A DNA stretch of 42,509 nucleotides from a virus, in IMG/VR virus record IMGVR_UViG_3300046533_000705, positions 1 through 42,509 of that record, one strand, 5' to 3'. Positions 23,384-29,610 of the stretch are shown here, piece by piece (positions within the stretch are counted from its first letter, which is position 1; each line of letters opens with the position of its first letter). Under the pieces are notes generated by a model, which was given only the letters and a program-made list of their open reading frames with translations, did not search any database and had not been told where the DNA came from. The position numbers and the translations under genes were made by a program.

Positions 23384-24073
23384 CACGCCACACTGTTTGC
23401 GGAGGCTTCGCACCAAGCCACCCAAACCAAGCAACCCGGCCGCAAACAAGCCAAGAGCGCCCGGCAGCGGTGTTTGCGCCAAGGTGGCGTCGAAGTTCCG
23501 CAGCAGCACGTTGGCGTTGCAGCCGGAGCCGCACTGGTTGACCCCAAGGCCGCTGTAGAAGAACAGGTAGTTGTCGTAGTTGCCGGCCAGGGAGTGGAAG
23601 CCTTCTTGCCCGCCGGGATCGGTGGAACTGGCGAGCAGGTTCGCCAGGCTGAACGGGTCACCGTCCTGCGTACCGTACACCCTCCAGCCTTCGTTCTGGG
23701 TCGTGGAACCCATTTGGAACGTGAAGCCGTCGGGAGTGAGGAATTGCAGGATGTCGGTCAGGTGGATTTCAATGAAGTTACCGCCGGTGATTTCGTGATC
23801 GCCGGAGGTGTCGTTGGCGAGGCCGAGGCCGTTCTCGTCGCCGCCGCCGTTCTTGCCGTACAAGGCGGTGCCGGCATCGCTCGACGTGAAGCCTCGGGCG
23901 GTGAGGTTAAGCCCGCCTGCGGTGAAAGTCTGCGTGTTGGGCAGCGCGCCGAGATGGTCCTGGAAGTTCCAGTCCAGGACAGCGGCCGAGGCCGGTACTG
24001 ATAGCGCCGCCAGAGCCGTGAAGACAGCTGTGAACAGCCTGATGTTGGCGGTCGTGGCAAGTAGATGTCTCAT
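23378..24073 (-). CDS. PEP-CTERM/VPLPA-like sorted exoprotein
   Basis: The product is 231 residues. A signal peptide (about 1-30, ending SVPASA) is followed by a Gly/Asn/Thr-rich secreted domain beginning AVLDWNFQDHLGALPNTQTF, with two cysteines near 181-185. The C-terminus has the sorting pattern PLPGAL at 202-207, a hydrophobic helix FAAGLLGLGGLV, then RSLRK. This matches PEP-CTERM sorting domains processed by exosortases, including the VPLPA variant of alphaproteobacteria. AGGA lies seven bases before the ATG. It is the last gene of the early-left cluster. A phage copy of a host surface protein, acquired by transfer, is likely; the host must supply the exosortase. Confidence 0.8.
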   Translation of the reverse strand: MRHLLATTANIRLFTAVFTALAALSVPASAAVLDWNFQDHLGALPNTQTFTAGGLNLTARGFTSSDAGTALYGKNGGGDENGLGLANDTSGDHEITGGNFIEIHLTDILQFLTPDGFTFQMGSTTQNEGWRVYGTQDGDPFSLANLLASSTDPGGQEGFHSLAGNYDNYLFFYSGLGVNQCGSGCNANVLLRNFDATLAQTPLPGALGLFAAGLLGLGGLVRSLRKQCGVA

Positions 24074-24082
24074 TGTAGTATC

Positions 24083-24274
24083 CTATGGTTCAATTGTTGC
24101 CCCTAATGACTTGTCTTCGGCAGCATCAGGACTTGCCGTATCTTGAGGGCGCTCGTCGTAGTCGAGGCTATCGAAAGTCCCGTCCTTGAATGCCAAGAAC
24201 AACGTGCCCCATTTGACGTCCTTCCACGTCTTGCCTTCCGGCAGGTGGAAGCGTTCGATGCCAGTATCAATCAT
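24083..24274 (-). CDS. Small protein upstream of the PEP-CTERM gene, 63 aa
   Basis: The product starts MIDTGIERFHLPEGKTWKDV and ends EDKSLGATIEP. The centre (KWGTLFLAFKDGTFDSLDYD) looks like a small beta sheet; the last 20 residues are acidic and probably disordered. No cysteines or membrane segment are present. It lies nine bases before the PEP-CTERM gene and may be cotranslated with it. No family was recognised. Confidence 0.5.
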   Translation of the reverse strand: MIDTGIERFHLPEGKTWKDVKWGTLFLAFKDGTFDSLDYDERPQDTASPDAAEDKSLGATIEP

Positions 24275-24295
24275 CCTCTCTGGTTTCCACTTCTG

Positions 24296-25012
24296 TCATG
24301 TGCGCCCCGGTTCTTGCGAGAAGTCGAAGGGCTTGGCCCATATATCGTGCCAATCCTCTTGCTTCGCAGGCTTCGGCTTCTCGATAAACAAGTCTGGCTG
24401 CTTCATCGCCTCATCGATGCGCCGGCACGCGATGTCGAAATACTTCGGCTCGATCTCGATACCGATGAAACGGCGGCCGAGCTTGACGGCGGCAACGCCA
24501 GTGGTGCCAGAGCCCATGAAGGGGTCGAGAATGGTGCTGGCGTTAGGGAGAAACCCAAGACACCATTTCATCAACGCAATCGGTTTTTGAGTTGGATGCC
24601 ATTTGCCGTCGCCAGTTGGGGTCAATTCAGAATGTGCAAGGGATAAAGCGCGAACTGGTTGATCGAGCGTGCTCCATGCGAACTCGCAATGCCCGCTCGT
24701 GAAGTTGCGAACAATCTTGTCCCAAACCAACCAACCTCGGGTGGGCGGAAGCGCATAAAGATGGCCGCCCCAAATGACGGCATGAGTGGCGATGCTCGGA
24801 AGCTCTAGAACATAATCGACCGTACATGCGTCCCAGGCCATGCCGTCTTGGTGGTGGAGCGGCCATTTAGCTTTCCCGCCTTGCCACTTGTCGCCCAAAC
24901 CATACGGCGGGTCTGTCACCACGGCATCGACCTTGCCCAGCGTCGGCAATATCTCCCGGCAGTCGCCGAGATACAGCGTCACGCCTTCCGCTAGGTGCTC
25001 AATCCGGCTCAA
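24296..25012 (-). CDS. DNA adenine/cytosine-N4 methyltransferase (beta class order)
   Basis: The product is 238 residues. The catalytic motif IV DPPY is at 34-37 and the AdoMet motif I DPFMGSGTTG at 163-172, in the order of beta-class DNA methyltransferases; HPTQKP at 139-144 is the usual motif X region before motif I. It starts with TTG at 25012, with GAGG eight bases upstream. It probably methylates adenine-N6 (or cytosine-N4) and may protect phage DNA from restriction or affect regulation. It lacks the C-terminal extension of CcrM, so the recognition site cannot be stated. No restriction enzyme gene is adjacent. Confidence 0.9.
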   Translation of the reverse strand: MSRIEHLAEGVTLYLGDCREILPTLGKVDAVVTDPPYGLGDKWQGGKAKWPLHHQDGMAWDACTVDYVLELPSIATHAVIWGGHLYALPPTRGWLVWDKIVRNFTSGHCEFAWSTLDQPVRALSLAHSELTPTGDGKWHPTQKPIALMKWCLGFLPNASTILDPFMGSGTTGVAAVKLGRRFIGIEIEPKYFDIACRRIDEAMKQPDLFIEKPKPAKQEDWHDIWAKPFDFSQEPGRT

Positions 25013-25079
25013 GTTTTATTCCTCATAACTATTCGTCCGGTGCGCTCACCTGCTGTCTGCGCCCCAATTTCGTTGTATC

Positions 25080-25253
25080 TCACCAGTTCTCGTTGTTGAT
25101 GACCGGAATGACGGTCGGCCAGACATCGTAGAGCCCATCGTCAGGAAGGCCGTGATCCTGCAGATAACCAACAAGCGCCGCCCTGCTGTTGACGCCCTCG
25201 GCGAAGACCGGAAGACCACGCCCCTGCCGGTGATGGATGTAATAGAGCTGCAT
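25080..25253 (-). CDS. Small early-left protein, 57 aa
   Basis: The product starts MQLYYIHHRQGRGLPVFAEG at 25253, where AGGAGG lies four bases upstream; an ATG five codons further is less well placed. It ends DVWPTVIPVINNENW. The beta-like N-terminus (LYYIHHRQG) is followed by a helical middle. No cysteine or membrane segment is present. It lies between a hairpin-containing gap and the methyltransferase. The function is unknown. Confidence 0.55.
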   Translation of the reverse strand: MQLYYIHHRQGRGLPVFAEGVNSRAALVGYLQDHGLPDDGLYDVWPTVIPVINNENW

Positions 25254-25300
25254 GCTTCCTCCTGACATGCCGGCGCTGGCCGCCTTGTCGGCTCTATCTA

Positions 25301-25323
25301 CCCCCTGGGACAGGCCCAGGGGG
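25301..25323. other. Perfect 9-bp hairpin in a 137-base gap
   Basis: CCCCCTGGG, five bases, CCCAGGGGG forms a perfect 9-bp stem in the gap between the 58-residue and 57-residue genes. No U tract follows on either strand, so Rho-independent termination is doubtful. It could stabilise a processed mRNA end or pause transcription. Confidence 0.5.
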
Positions 25324-25390
25324 CGGCACCCACCGAGGCGGCCTTGCTTATCCAGACGAGCCGCCGGCCACCCGCGGAAAGGACGGGTGC

Positions 25391-25567
25391 CTAGATTGCG
25401 TCATCCACGGCTTTCTGCTCCAGCACCGCCGCGATTCGGTTGAGCGCGTCGGCAATGGCGAACAGGCCATCCGCCACGTTGGCCGGCTCCCCATGTGAAT
25501 CCAGGTCACGATTGGGAGACGCCAGCAAGGAAGCCTCCAGCATCTGCGCTACCGTGCTCCGCGTCAT
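25391..25567 (-). CDS. Small helical protein, 58 aa
   Basis: The product starts MTRSTVAQMLEASLLASPNR and ends AVLEQKAVDDAI. The ATG at 25567 overlaps the stop of the coiled-coil gene (ATGA). The second half (NVADGLFAIADALNRIAAVL) is an amphipathic helix resembling small self-associating phage proteins. No family was recognised. It is short but well supported by overlap and composition. Confidence 0.5.
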   Translation of the reverse strand: MTRSTVAQMLEASLLASPNRDLDSHGEPANVADGLFAIADALNRIAAVLEQKAVDDAI

Positions 25568-25941
25568 ATGTCTTCGTACCGGTCGCCGCCTTCGCGGCCG
25601 GCCTGCAGGCGCTTCATGCCGTCCCCTTGCAGGGCGGCGATGCCGTCCTGCACCGGGCGCGCCTCCTTGATGCTCTGCCCGATGTGGGAGAGCAACTGCT
25701 CCAACCGGGCGTTCTCCCGCAGCAACTGCCCAATCCGTTCGCCCAGCACCTTCTTGTCGTTGCGCAAGTCCTGCAAGGCGACGTTCAGTGAGTCCAAGGT
25801 GCGGCGCAGATCATCGCATTCCCGGTCCAGCGCTTCCTTGGCTTCCGCCGTCTCCCGCATGTCGGCCAATACGTCGGGCACCTTCTCCATGAAGTGCCGG
25901 AACGACACCTCGAACCGCTCCACCGTCTCGGTACTGATCAT
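25564..25941 (-). CDS. Coiled-coil early protein, 125 aa
   Basis: The product starts MISTETVERFEVSFRHFMEK at 25941, overlapping the upstream stop in ATGA. Residues about 30-90 form a long coiled coil with leucines at heptad positions (LRRTLDSLNVALQDLRNDKK, LLRENARLEQLLSHIG). The C-terminal 25 residues are Gly/Arg-rich. Such proteins often act as assembly or regulatory scaffolds; the partner is not known. It lies in a run of overlapping early-left genes. Confidence 0.6.
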   Translation of the reverse strand: MISTETVERFEVSFRHFMEKVPDVLADMRETAEAKEALDRECDDLRRTLDSLNVALQDLRNDKKVLGERIGQLLRENARLEQLLSHIGQSIKEARPVQDGIAALQGDGMKRLQAGREGGDRYEDI

Positions 25942-26168
25942 GACTTCGTCCTTTCCTCGCTGCTTGACCCCGTCATATCTATCGTCGCCGTCATGACCGG
26001 GACCGGGATGTCCTGCATTCGCGCCGCAACTTGCCGAGCTTGCTCGACCGTCATGACGGAGTAGCAAATGTGCAACTCGTGGAGTTTGTAGACCAGCGCG
26101 GAGCGGAAATCCTCCTTGGACATCGCCGCCGCCGGCACGCCAAGCCAATGAGCGGATTCATCGAGCAT
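25938..26168 (-). CDS. Small early-left protein, 76 aa
   Basis: The product starts MLDESAHWLGVPAAAMSKED and continues FRSALVYKLHELHICYSVMT, VEQARQVAARM, then PVPVMTATIDMTGSSSEERT. A helical first half and a short hydrophilic tail are evident. The start overlaps the next gene's stop by one base (TGATG) and its own stop overlaps the coiled-coil ATG. No family was recognised; the function is unknown. Confidence 0.5.
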   Translation of the reverse strand: MLDESAHWLGVPAAAMSKEDFRSALVYKLHELHICYSVMTVEQARQVAARMQDIPVPVMTATIDMTGSSSEERTKS

Positions 26169-26350
26169 CAGAGGTGTCCTTGCGCGTCCACACTCGCCAC
26201 CAACTGATTCATCTTCTGCTCGATCATGGCGGTGAGCTTGTCGATCGCCATCGCGACGGCGTCGAGCCCGTCCGACACCTGCTCCAGCAACTCGCCCATC
26301 TCCTTGACGAACGCCGCCGTCACGTCCTCGTCCTCGTGCTCATCTCCCAT
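26168..26350 (-). CDS. Small acidic helical protein, 60 aa
   Basis: The product starts MGDEHEDEDVTAAFVKEMGE, with an acidic N-terminus, and continues as one long amphipathic helix (LEQVSDGLDAVAMAIDKLTA, MIEQKMNQLVASV). Leucines and methionines at regular spacing suggest self-association. It may oligomerise or pair with the neighbouring coiled-coil protein; this is not shown. The start region is preceded by GAGGAGG, a strong ribosome site. Confidence 0.5.
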   Translation of the reverse strand: MGDEHEDEDVTAAFVKEMGELLEQVSDGLDAVAMAIDKLTAMIEQKMNQLVASVDAQGHL

Positions 26351-26362
26351 AGAGTCCTCCTC

Positions 26363-26641
26363 TCAGGTGTCGGCCAACTCGAAGGCGGCCACGATGGTGT
26401 CCAGACGAACGCTGCAAGTGAGACGACTGGTTAGAGCGAACACCGGATGCAGTCCCCACTTCCGCAACACGGCGTTGATGTGCTCATCATGCGGCAGCAA
26501 GTCCACGTCGATCCAAGGCTCGTGAATGCCGTTGATGCGCGAGATGCAGATCACGGTGTCGTTGCTCGTCAGCAGACCGAACGACCACTCGTCGTTCATC
26601 ATGCGGCGCATAAACCATACTTCCTCAACCATGTAACTCAT
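26363..26641 (-). CDS. Tandem paralogue A, 92 aa
   Basis: The product starts MSYMVEEVWFMRRMMNDEWS at 26641, overlapping the previous gene's stop (ATGA). The core FGLLTSNDTVICISRINGIH, PWIDVDLL, LRKWGLHPVFALTSRL, LDTIVAAFEL aligns with the next gene upstream (FGLLLTDGTLVGISHIDATN, LWLDVELL, LKANGYVVQGAASPQL, INILGVAGVFQF). The two are divergent tandem duplicates. The fold looks like a small beta-sheet protein. No family was recognised. Confidence 0.6.
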   Translation of the reverse strand: MSYMVEEVWFMRRMMNDEWSFGLLTSNDTVICISRINGIHEPWIDVDLLPHDEHINAVLRKWGLHPVFALTSRLTCSVRLDTIVAAFELADT

Positions 26642-26916
26642 GTGGGTTGGAACTGGAACACGCCGGCCACGCCGAGAATGTTGATCGACGCCTTCAACTG
26701 CGGTGAGGCCGCTCCCTGCACCACATAGCCGTTGGCCTTGAGCAACTGCATCTCGGGCGAGGTGGCGGACAGCAGTTCCACGTCCAGCCAAAGCGACCCC
26801 CCATAGTTGTTGGTGGCGTCGATGTGGCTGATGCCCACCAGGGTGCCGTCGGTCAGCAACAGGCCGAACAGGCCGGTGGTGGTGAGCGCACGCTCGATGA
26901 TGACTGGATTGGCCAT
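26638..26916 (-). CDS. Tandem paralogue B, 92 aa
   Basis: The product starts MANPVIIERALTTTGLFGLL. It shares the pattern FGLL, T.V.IS.I, W.DV.LL and a C-terminal hydrophobic beta strand with its downstream neighbour, so the pair arose by duplication. The two proteins are the same length. It contains no cysteine and no membrane segment. A small regulatory or inhibitor protein is possible, since duplicated small early genes often act on host targets; this is conjecture. Confidence 0.6.
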   Translation of the reverse strand: MANPVIIERALTTTGLFGLLLTDGTLVGISHIDATNNYGGSLWLDVELLSATSPEMQLLKANGYVVQGAASPQLKASINILGVAGVFQFQPT

Positions 26917-26949
26917 TACATTATCTCGCGAAGACGGGCGTGAACGCCC

Positions 26950-27327
26950 TTATGTCATGATCTCGGTGATGGTGATGCCGTGCTGCCGCTCGATCAGCTT
27001 GCGCTTCAGCCGATACACCGCCGTGCAGGTGAACGGCTGCTTGACGTCCTCGTACACATAGACAGGGACCGGCGGAACCATATCCAGGTACTCGAAATCC
27101 GGCATGTAGACGAACATCGTGTCGCCCTCGATCTCGAACGCCAGCCGCGGATGCACCTGCAAATCCGTGATCTGCCCGGCCCGCTGCAGCAACAACAGCT
27201 CGCCATAACGCCTGGCCTCGGCCTGCGAGTCAAACCAGATGCCGTCCACCTCCACACGCCGGTTGCCGTACTTCGTCGGCTTACGCCCAGCAGCAAGAAG
27301 AAACCGTGTCGTCGTCGCCCTACCCAT
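26950..27327 (-). CDS. DUF1064-like nuclease
   Basis: The product is 125 residues. The block KYGNRRVEVDGIWFDSQAEA with E37, the strand at VYMPDFEYLD with D77, and VYVYEDVKQPF with D94-x-K96 together fit a PD-(D/E)xK endonuclease of the DUF1064 family found in phages. A role in resolving DNA branches or trimming ends during recombination is likely for this family. The ATG at 27327 has no Shine-Dalgarno and lies only five bases after a -10-like GTTATT, so the message may be leaderless. It is the first gene of the early-left cluster. Confidence 0.75.
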   Translation of the reverse strand: MGRATTTRFLLAAGRKPTKYGNRRVEVDGIWFDSQAEARRYGELLLLQRAGQITDLQVHPRLAFEIEGDTMFVYMPDFEYLDMVPPVPVYVYEDVKQPFTCTAVYRLKRKLIERQHGITITEIMT

Positions 27328-27363
27328 GAGTCAATAACTGACATGTCGCCTTACGGCTGTCAA
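27328..27363 (-). promoter_or_regulatory. Candidate leaderless promoter with operator for the early-left operon
   Basis: Read leftward: TTGACA at 27363-27358, a 19-base spacer, GTTATT at 27338-27333, then five bases to the ATG at 27327. The near-operator AGTCA-ATAAC-TGACA at 27329-27343 overlaps the -10 and the start; it matches 13 of 15 bases of the operator at 33041-33055. GAGTC (a GANTC site) is at 27328-27332. Spacing is longer than ideal, so this is a candidate, not a proven promoter. Confidence 0.45.
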
Positions 27364-28167
27364 CAACAATGTCGGGGGAGACCGGAGCCGCAGCCGCCAT
27401 GACACGCCAAGACGGATGTAAACATCCTGATGTGTCCGCAAGCTGCAGCCCCGGCCCGTGCTCCCGTCGCATGGCGAGAAGCAACACCAAAGATGACACA
27501 CCCTTCACCAAAACCCAACGCCTGACGTGCTTGAGGCAAATCAGCAGTGCCGTAGCCCATCACCACCCTAACCCAACCACCGCCGAACTCTCGGTTGCCA
27601 CAGTCCGTACATGCTCTCACGACTGCCGTTTTTTCCTGCGGCGGGGAATAGGATGGGCGCCCGCTCTCGCCTCCTCAGGCCCCAGGGGGCTTGGCGGGGG
27701 CTCGCGCGCACCGTCGCGGCCAGGCCCCTTCCCGCCCGGTACGCTGAGGAGCACACAGCGTCACGGCAGCGGAATACCCAACGAATTCAGAGGGAAACCG
27801 AATCGAGAGGCAGAACAGGAAGCACCGGGGAAGCAACCGGGAATGTCAGGCCTAGTGCCACAAGCACGGCCCATGTGCCTCTCGTCTGGCTCTATGCTGC
27901 AGTGCAGCACAGAGGCGCTCTTTCAGCCAGCACTTGCTCTCTGTCGAGCATCGCATCCCTTTCGGCTGTCGCCTACAGGGCAGGCAGAGAGGCGGGCGGG
28001 CGGTACCGCGCGAGATAGCACAACTGCCTTAATCTTGTCCACTAACCAGGTGGGGAAATGTTCCATAACTCGGGGAATATTTAGGCAATCCACAGAATTA
28101 TTGCATGTCCTGTGCCGTCGGCCTGCAGATTTGGACGATTGATCATGCGGAGGGGGGGATAGAATGG
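27364..28167. other. Non-coding control region, candidate origin
   Basis: No convincing gene was found on either strand; the open frames present have unlikely composition. It contains a 7-bp palindrome TGCTGCA-G-TGCAGCA at 27895-27909 within a larger stem (GTGCCTCT pairing AGAGGCGC). A locally AT-rich stretch at about 28030-28135 includes CAATCCACA at 28086-28094, 7 of 9 matches to the DnaA box. Position between divergent early operons fits a replication origin or master control region. This is an inference. Confidence 0.35.
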
Positions 28168-28207
28168 TGACATGTCGCTTGACACGGCCAATATGGCCGA
28201 GTAGGAT
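28168..28207 (+). promoter_or_regulatory. Rightward early promoter with palindrome in the spacer
   Basis: TTGACA at 28179-28184, a 17-base spacer, TAGGAT at 28202-28207. The spacer contains CGGCCA-ATA-TGGCCG (28185-28199), a perfect 6-bp inverted repeat that is a likely operator. Just upstream, TGACATGTCGC at 28168-28178 repeats an 11-mer found at 27340-27350 beside the early-left promoter. The first gene starts 68 bases downstream of the -10. This is the best-scoring sigma70 promoter seen in the window. Confidence 0.65.
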
Positions 28208-28274
28208 GCTGACGTTGAAGCAAACCACGGGCTGGCGCCGCCGGCCGGAACCGATACCGGAAAGGACCTCTCCT

Positions 28275-28439
28275 ATGACACCGCAAGACAAGGCCAAAAT
28301 CGACGAATTCTCCGCCGAATGGCTTTCGGTGACTGGCTACAAGCCTGCTCCGTTTCAGAAGGCAATTGCGCTGCAGCGGCTGTGGCGCGGGCAATCTATT
28401 GGCGAGATTATCGCTGCTCTTATCGCAATGCGCGTTTAA
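28275..28439 (+). CDS. Small rightward early protein, 54 aa
   Basis: The product starts MTPQDKAKIDEFSAEWLSVT at 28275. GGAAAGGA lies about nine bases upstream, and the frame above it does not look coding. It continues GYKPAPFQKAIALQRLWRGQ, SIGEIIAALIAMRV and is mostly helical with a hydrophobic end. It is the first gene after the rightward promoter. The function is unknown; a regulator or host-takeover protein is typical of this position. Confidence 0.55.
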   Translation: MTPQDKAKIDEFSAEWLSVTGYKPAPFQKAIALQRLWRGQSIGEIIAALIAMRV

Positions 28440-28470
28440 CCATCAACCCCAACCCGGAAAGGACTCCACC

Positions 28471-28818
28471 ATGAGCCAGCACTATTCCGACCCGACCCGC
28501 GAATCAGACCCGCACGCCCTCCCGAACATCGAGACATTCCAGATGACAGCCCAGGAGCAGGCCGAGCTGCTGGAAGATGAAATCTGGGACATGATGAAAC
28601 GCCCAGAATTTCGCCTTGCCAACATGAATGGCCGCGTCCGCGAAGCCATGCTTGAGGCTCTTGTTGAGCAGGAAGGCCTGACCGGGGGCTGGTACTGGCA
28701 AGCATGTTTTCCTGGCTGTCTCCCCGATGGCGATCCGATTGGGCCATTCGATACGGAGGCAGAGGCCCTCGCCGACGCCCGCGAAGGGGTATTCAGCAGC
28801 AGCCCCGACGAAGCCTGA
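28471..28818 (+). CDS. Early conserved phage protein, 115 aa
   Basis: The product starts MSQHYSDPTRESDPHALPNI at 28471, after CCCGGAAAGGACTCCACC. The C-terminal half, GGWYWQACFPGCLPDGDPIG, PFDTEAEALADAREG, is a recurrent motif in early proteins of alphaproteobacterial phages (recalled, not searched). The middle is helical and acidic (TAQEQAELLEDEIWDMM). Its activity is not known. The leader shares a repeated pattern with those of two other early genes. Confidence 0.6.
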   Translation: MSQHYSDPTRESDPHALPNIETFQMTAQEQAELLEDEIWDMMKRPEFRLANMNGRVREAMLEALVEQEGLTGGWYWQACFPGCLPDGDPIGPFDTEAEALADAREGVFSSSPDEA

Positions 28819-28896
28819 TTGCAGCCAATGGGGCTCTCCTGCGCAGCAGCGGGCCCCATTACCGGCGATCATGCCGAACCTGGAAAGGACTCGACC

Positions 28897-29109
28897 ATGC
28901 CGAAATACACGGCAACCATACGCCATTGGTCCATAAGTCAGGCGCCTGTCATCGACATTGAAGGAACGCTGCGCATTGCCATGCTGCAGGCGAACAAGGA
29001 ATTCGGCGACGGAATCCGCAACCATGAAATCGTGATTCGTGACAATGCCGGTGAGGTCGTGGCGTGCCGCCGCCTGAACGATTCGCGCTGGCACAGGAGC
29101 GCAGCATGA
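28897..29109 (+). CDS. Small early protein, 70 aa
   Basis: The product starts MPKYTATIRHWSISQAPVID at 28897, after CCTGGAAAGGACTCGACC. It contains RIAMLQANKEFGDGIRNHEI and a basic end (CRRLNDSRWHRSAA), and looks like a small alpha/beta domain. Its stop overlaps the next ATG (ATGA). No family was recognised. The function is unknown. Confidence 0.55.
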   Translation: MPKYTATIRHWSISQAPVIDIEGTLRIAMLQANKEFGDGIRNHEIVIRDNAGEVVACRRLNDSRWHRSAA

Positions 29110-29312
29110 GCCGCATCGATGTAGCGGGCGATGTCAGCTATCCCAATGGCCTCCTGAGTGACGCCATAGCGCATGCCGAAAGACGAGCATGGCGAGAATT
29201 TACCACCGTGCATGTATATGCCCGTAGTGGCATTGTCTTTGTTCGCGCCGAACATGAACCACGGCCGGACAATTCCGAAATCATCACCACCGTCAAGGCG
29301 GTGCGGACATGA
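29106..29312 (+). CDS. Small early protein beginning MSRIDVAG, 68 aa
   Basis: The product starts MSRIDVAGDVSYPNGLLSDA at 29106, overlapping the previous stop. It continues ERRAWREFTTVHVYARSGIV, FVRAEHEPRPD. The first eight residues, and about 27 bases around the start, are nearly identical to those of the next gene. It looks like a small alpha/beta protein. Its stop overlaps the next ATG. The function is unknown. Confidence 0.55.
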   Translation: MSRIDVAGDVSYPNGLLSDAIAHAERRAWREFTTVHVYARSGIVFVRAEHEPRPDNSEIITTVKAVRT

Positions 29313-29407
29313 GCCGCATCGATGTGGCCGGGGCCGTCATCCTGCTCGCGGGCGCCGCGTTCCTGGTCTTCGCGTGGAGCTCCATCCTGCTCCTGGCCAT
29401 GCCATGA
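29309..29407 (+). CDS. Tiny membrane protein beginning MSRIDVAG, 32 aa
   Basis: The product starts MSRIDVAGAVILLAGAAFLV and ends FAWSSILLLAMP: one transmembrane helix. It shares its first eight codons with the preceding gene, as if a start region had been duplicated onto a new body. It is below usual gene-calling length. A 19-codon frame (29404-29463) follows with another ATGA overlap but is weakly supported. The function is unknown. Confidence 0.5.
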   Translation: MSRIDVAGAVILLAGAAFLVFAWSSILLLAMP

Positions 29408-29503
29408 GCAGCGAAAGGGCGTTCGCACCCGTCTCGACGCAAAGAGCGGGAGAAGGCACATGAGGCGGCTCGCGACTGCGCTCTAATTGGCGATATACGG
29501 AAA

Positions 29504-29586
29504 CGGCCAGAGATGGCCGCTGAATAGGGTTACGTGAGCGGGCACCCTGGGGAGGGTACCCTCTCATTCTCGCGCCAGCGGCCATC
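29504..29586 (+). ncRNA. Switch-like structured RNA element with alternative hairpins
   Basis: TGGCCG at 29514-29519 can pair with CGGCCA at 29504-29509, giving a 6-bp hairpin with a GAGA (GNRA) loop. It can also pair as part of GATGGCCGCTG (29512-29522) with CAGCGGCCATC (29576-29586), a perfect 11-bp stem. The two are mutually exclusive. Inside the long stem, TGAG-C-GGGCACCC and GGGTACCC-T-CTCA (29535-29566) form a further hairpin. It lies after the early genes and before the terminator at 29611-29652. A transcription attenuator or antiterminator RNA is plausible. No known family was recognised. Confidence 0.5.
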
Positions 29587-29610
29587 CTAGGGCGTTTGGC
29601 GGCTATCTGA

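Noticed and set aside
24296-25012. Methyltransferase as a CcrM orthologue acting on GANTC
   Set aside because: Motif order fits the class, but the protein is short and lacks the CcrM C-terminal part, so target GANTC cannot be claimed. GANTC sites near promoters are within chance expectation.
27369-28142. Long rightward open frame, 257 codons
   Set aside because: Composition is Pro/Arg/Ser-rich without folded-domain pattern, there is no ribosome site, and it lies in a control region with several overlapping open frames of equal weakness.
29404-29463. 19-codon frame following the 32-residue gene by ATGA overlap
   Set aside because: Too short and without its own ribosome site or recognisable pattern; an ATGA overlap alone can occur by chance.
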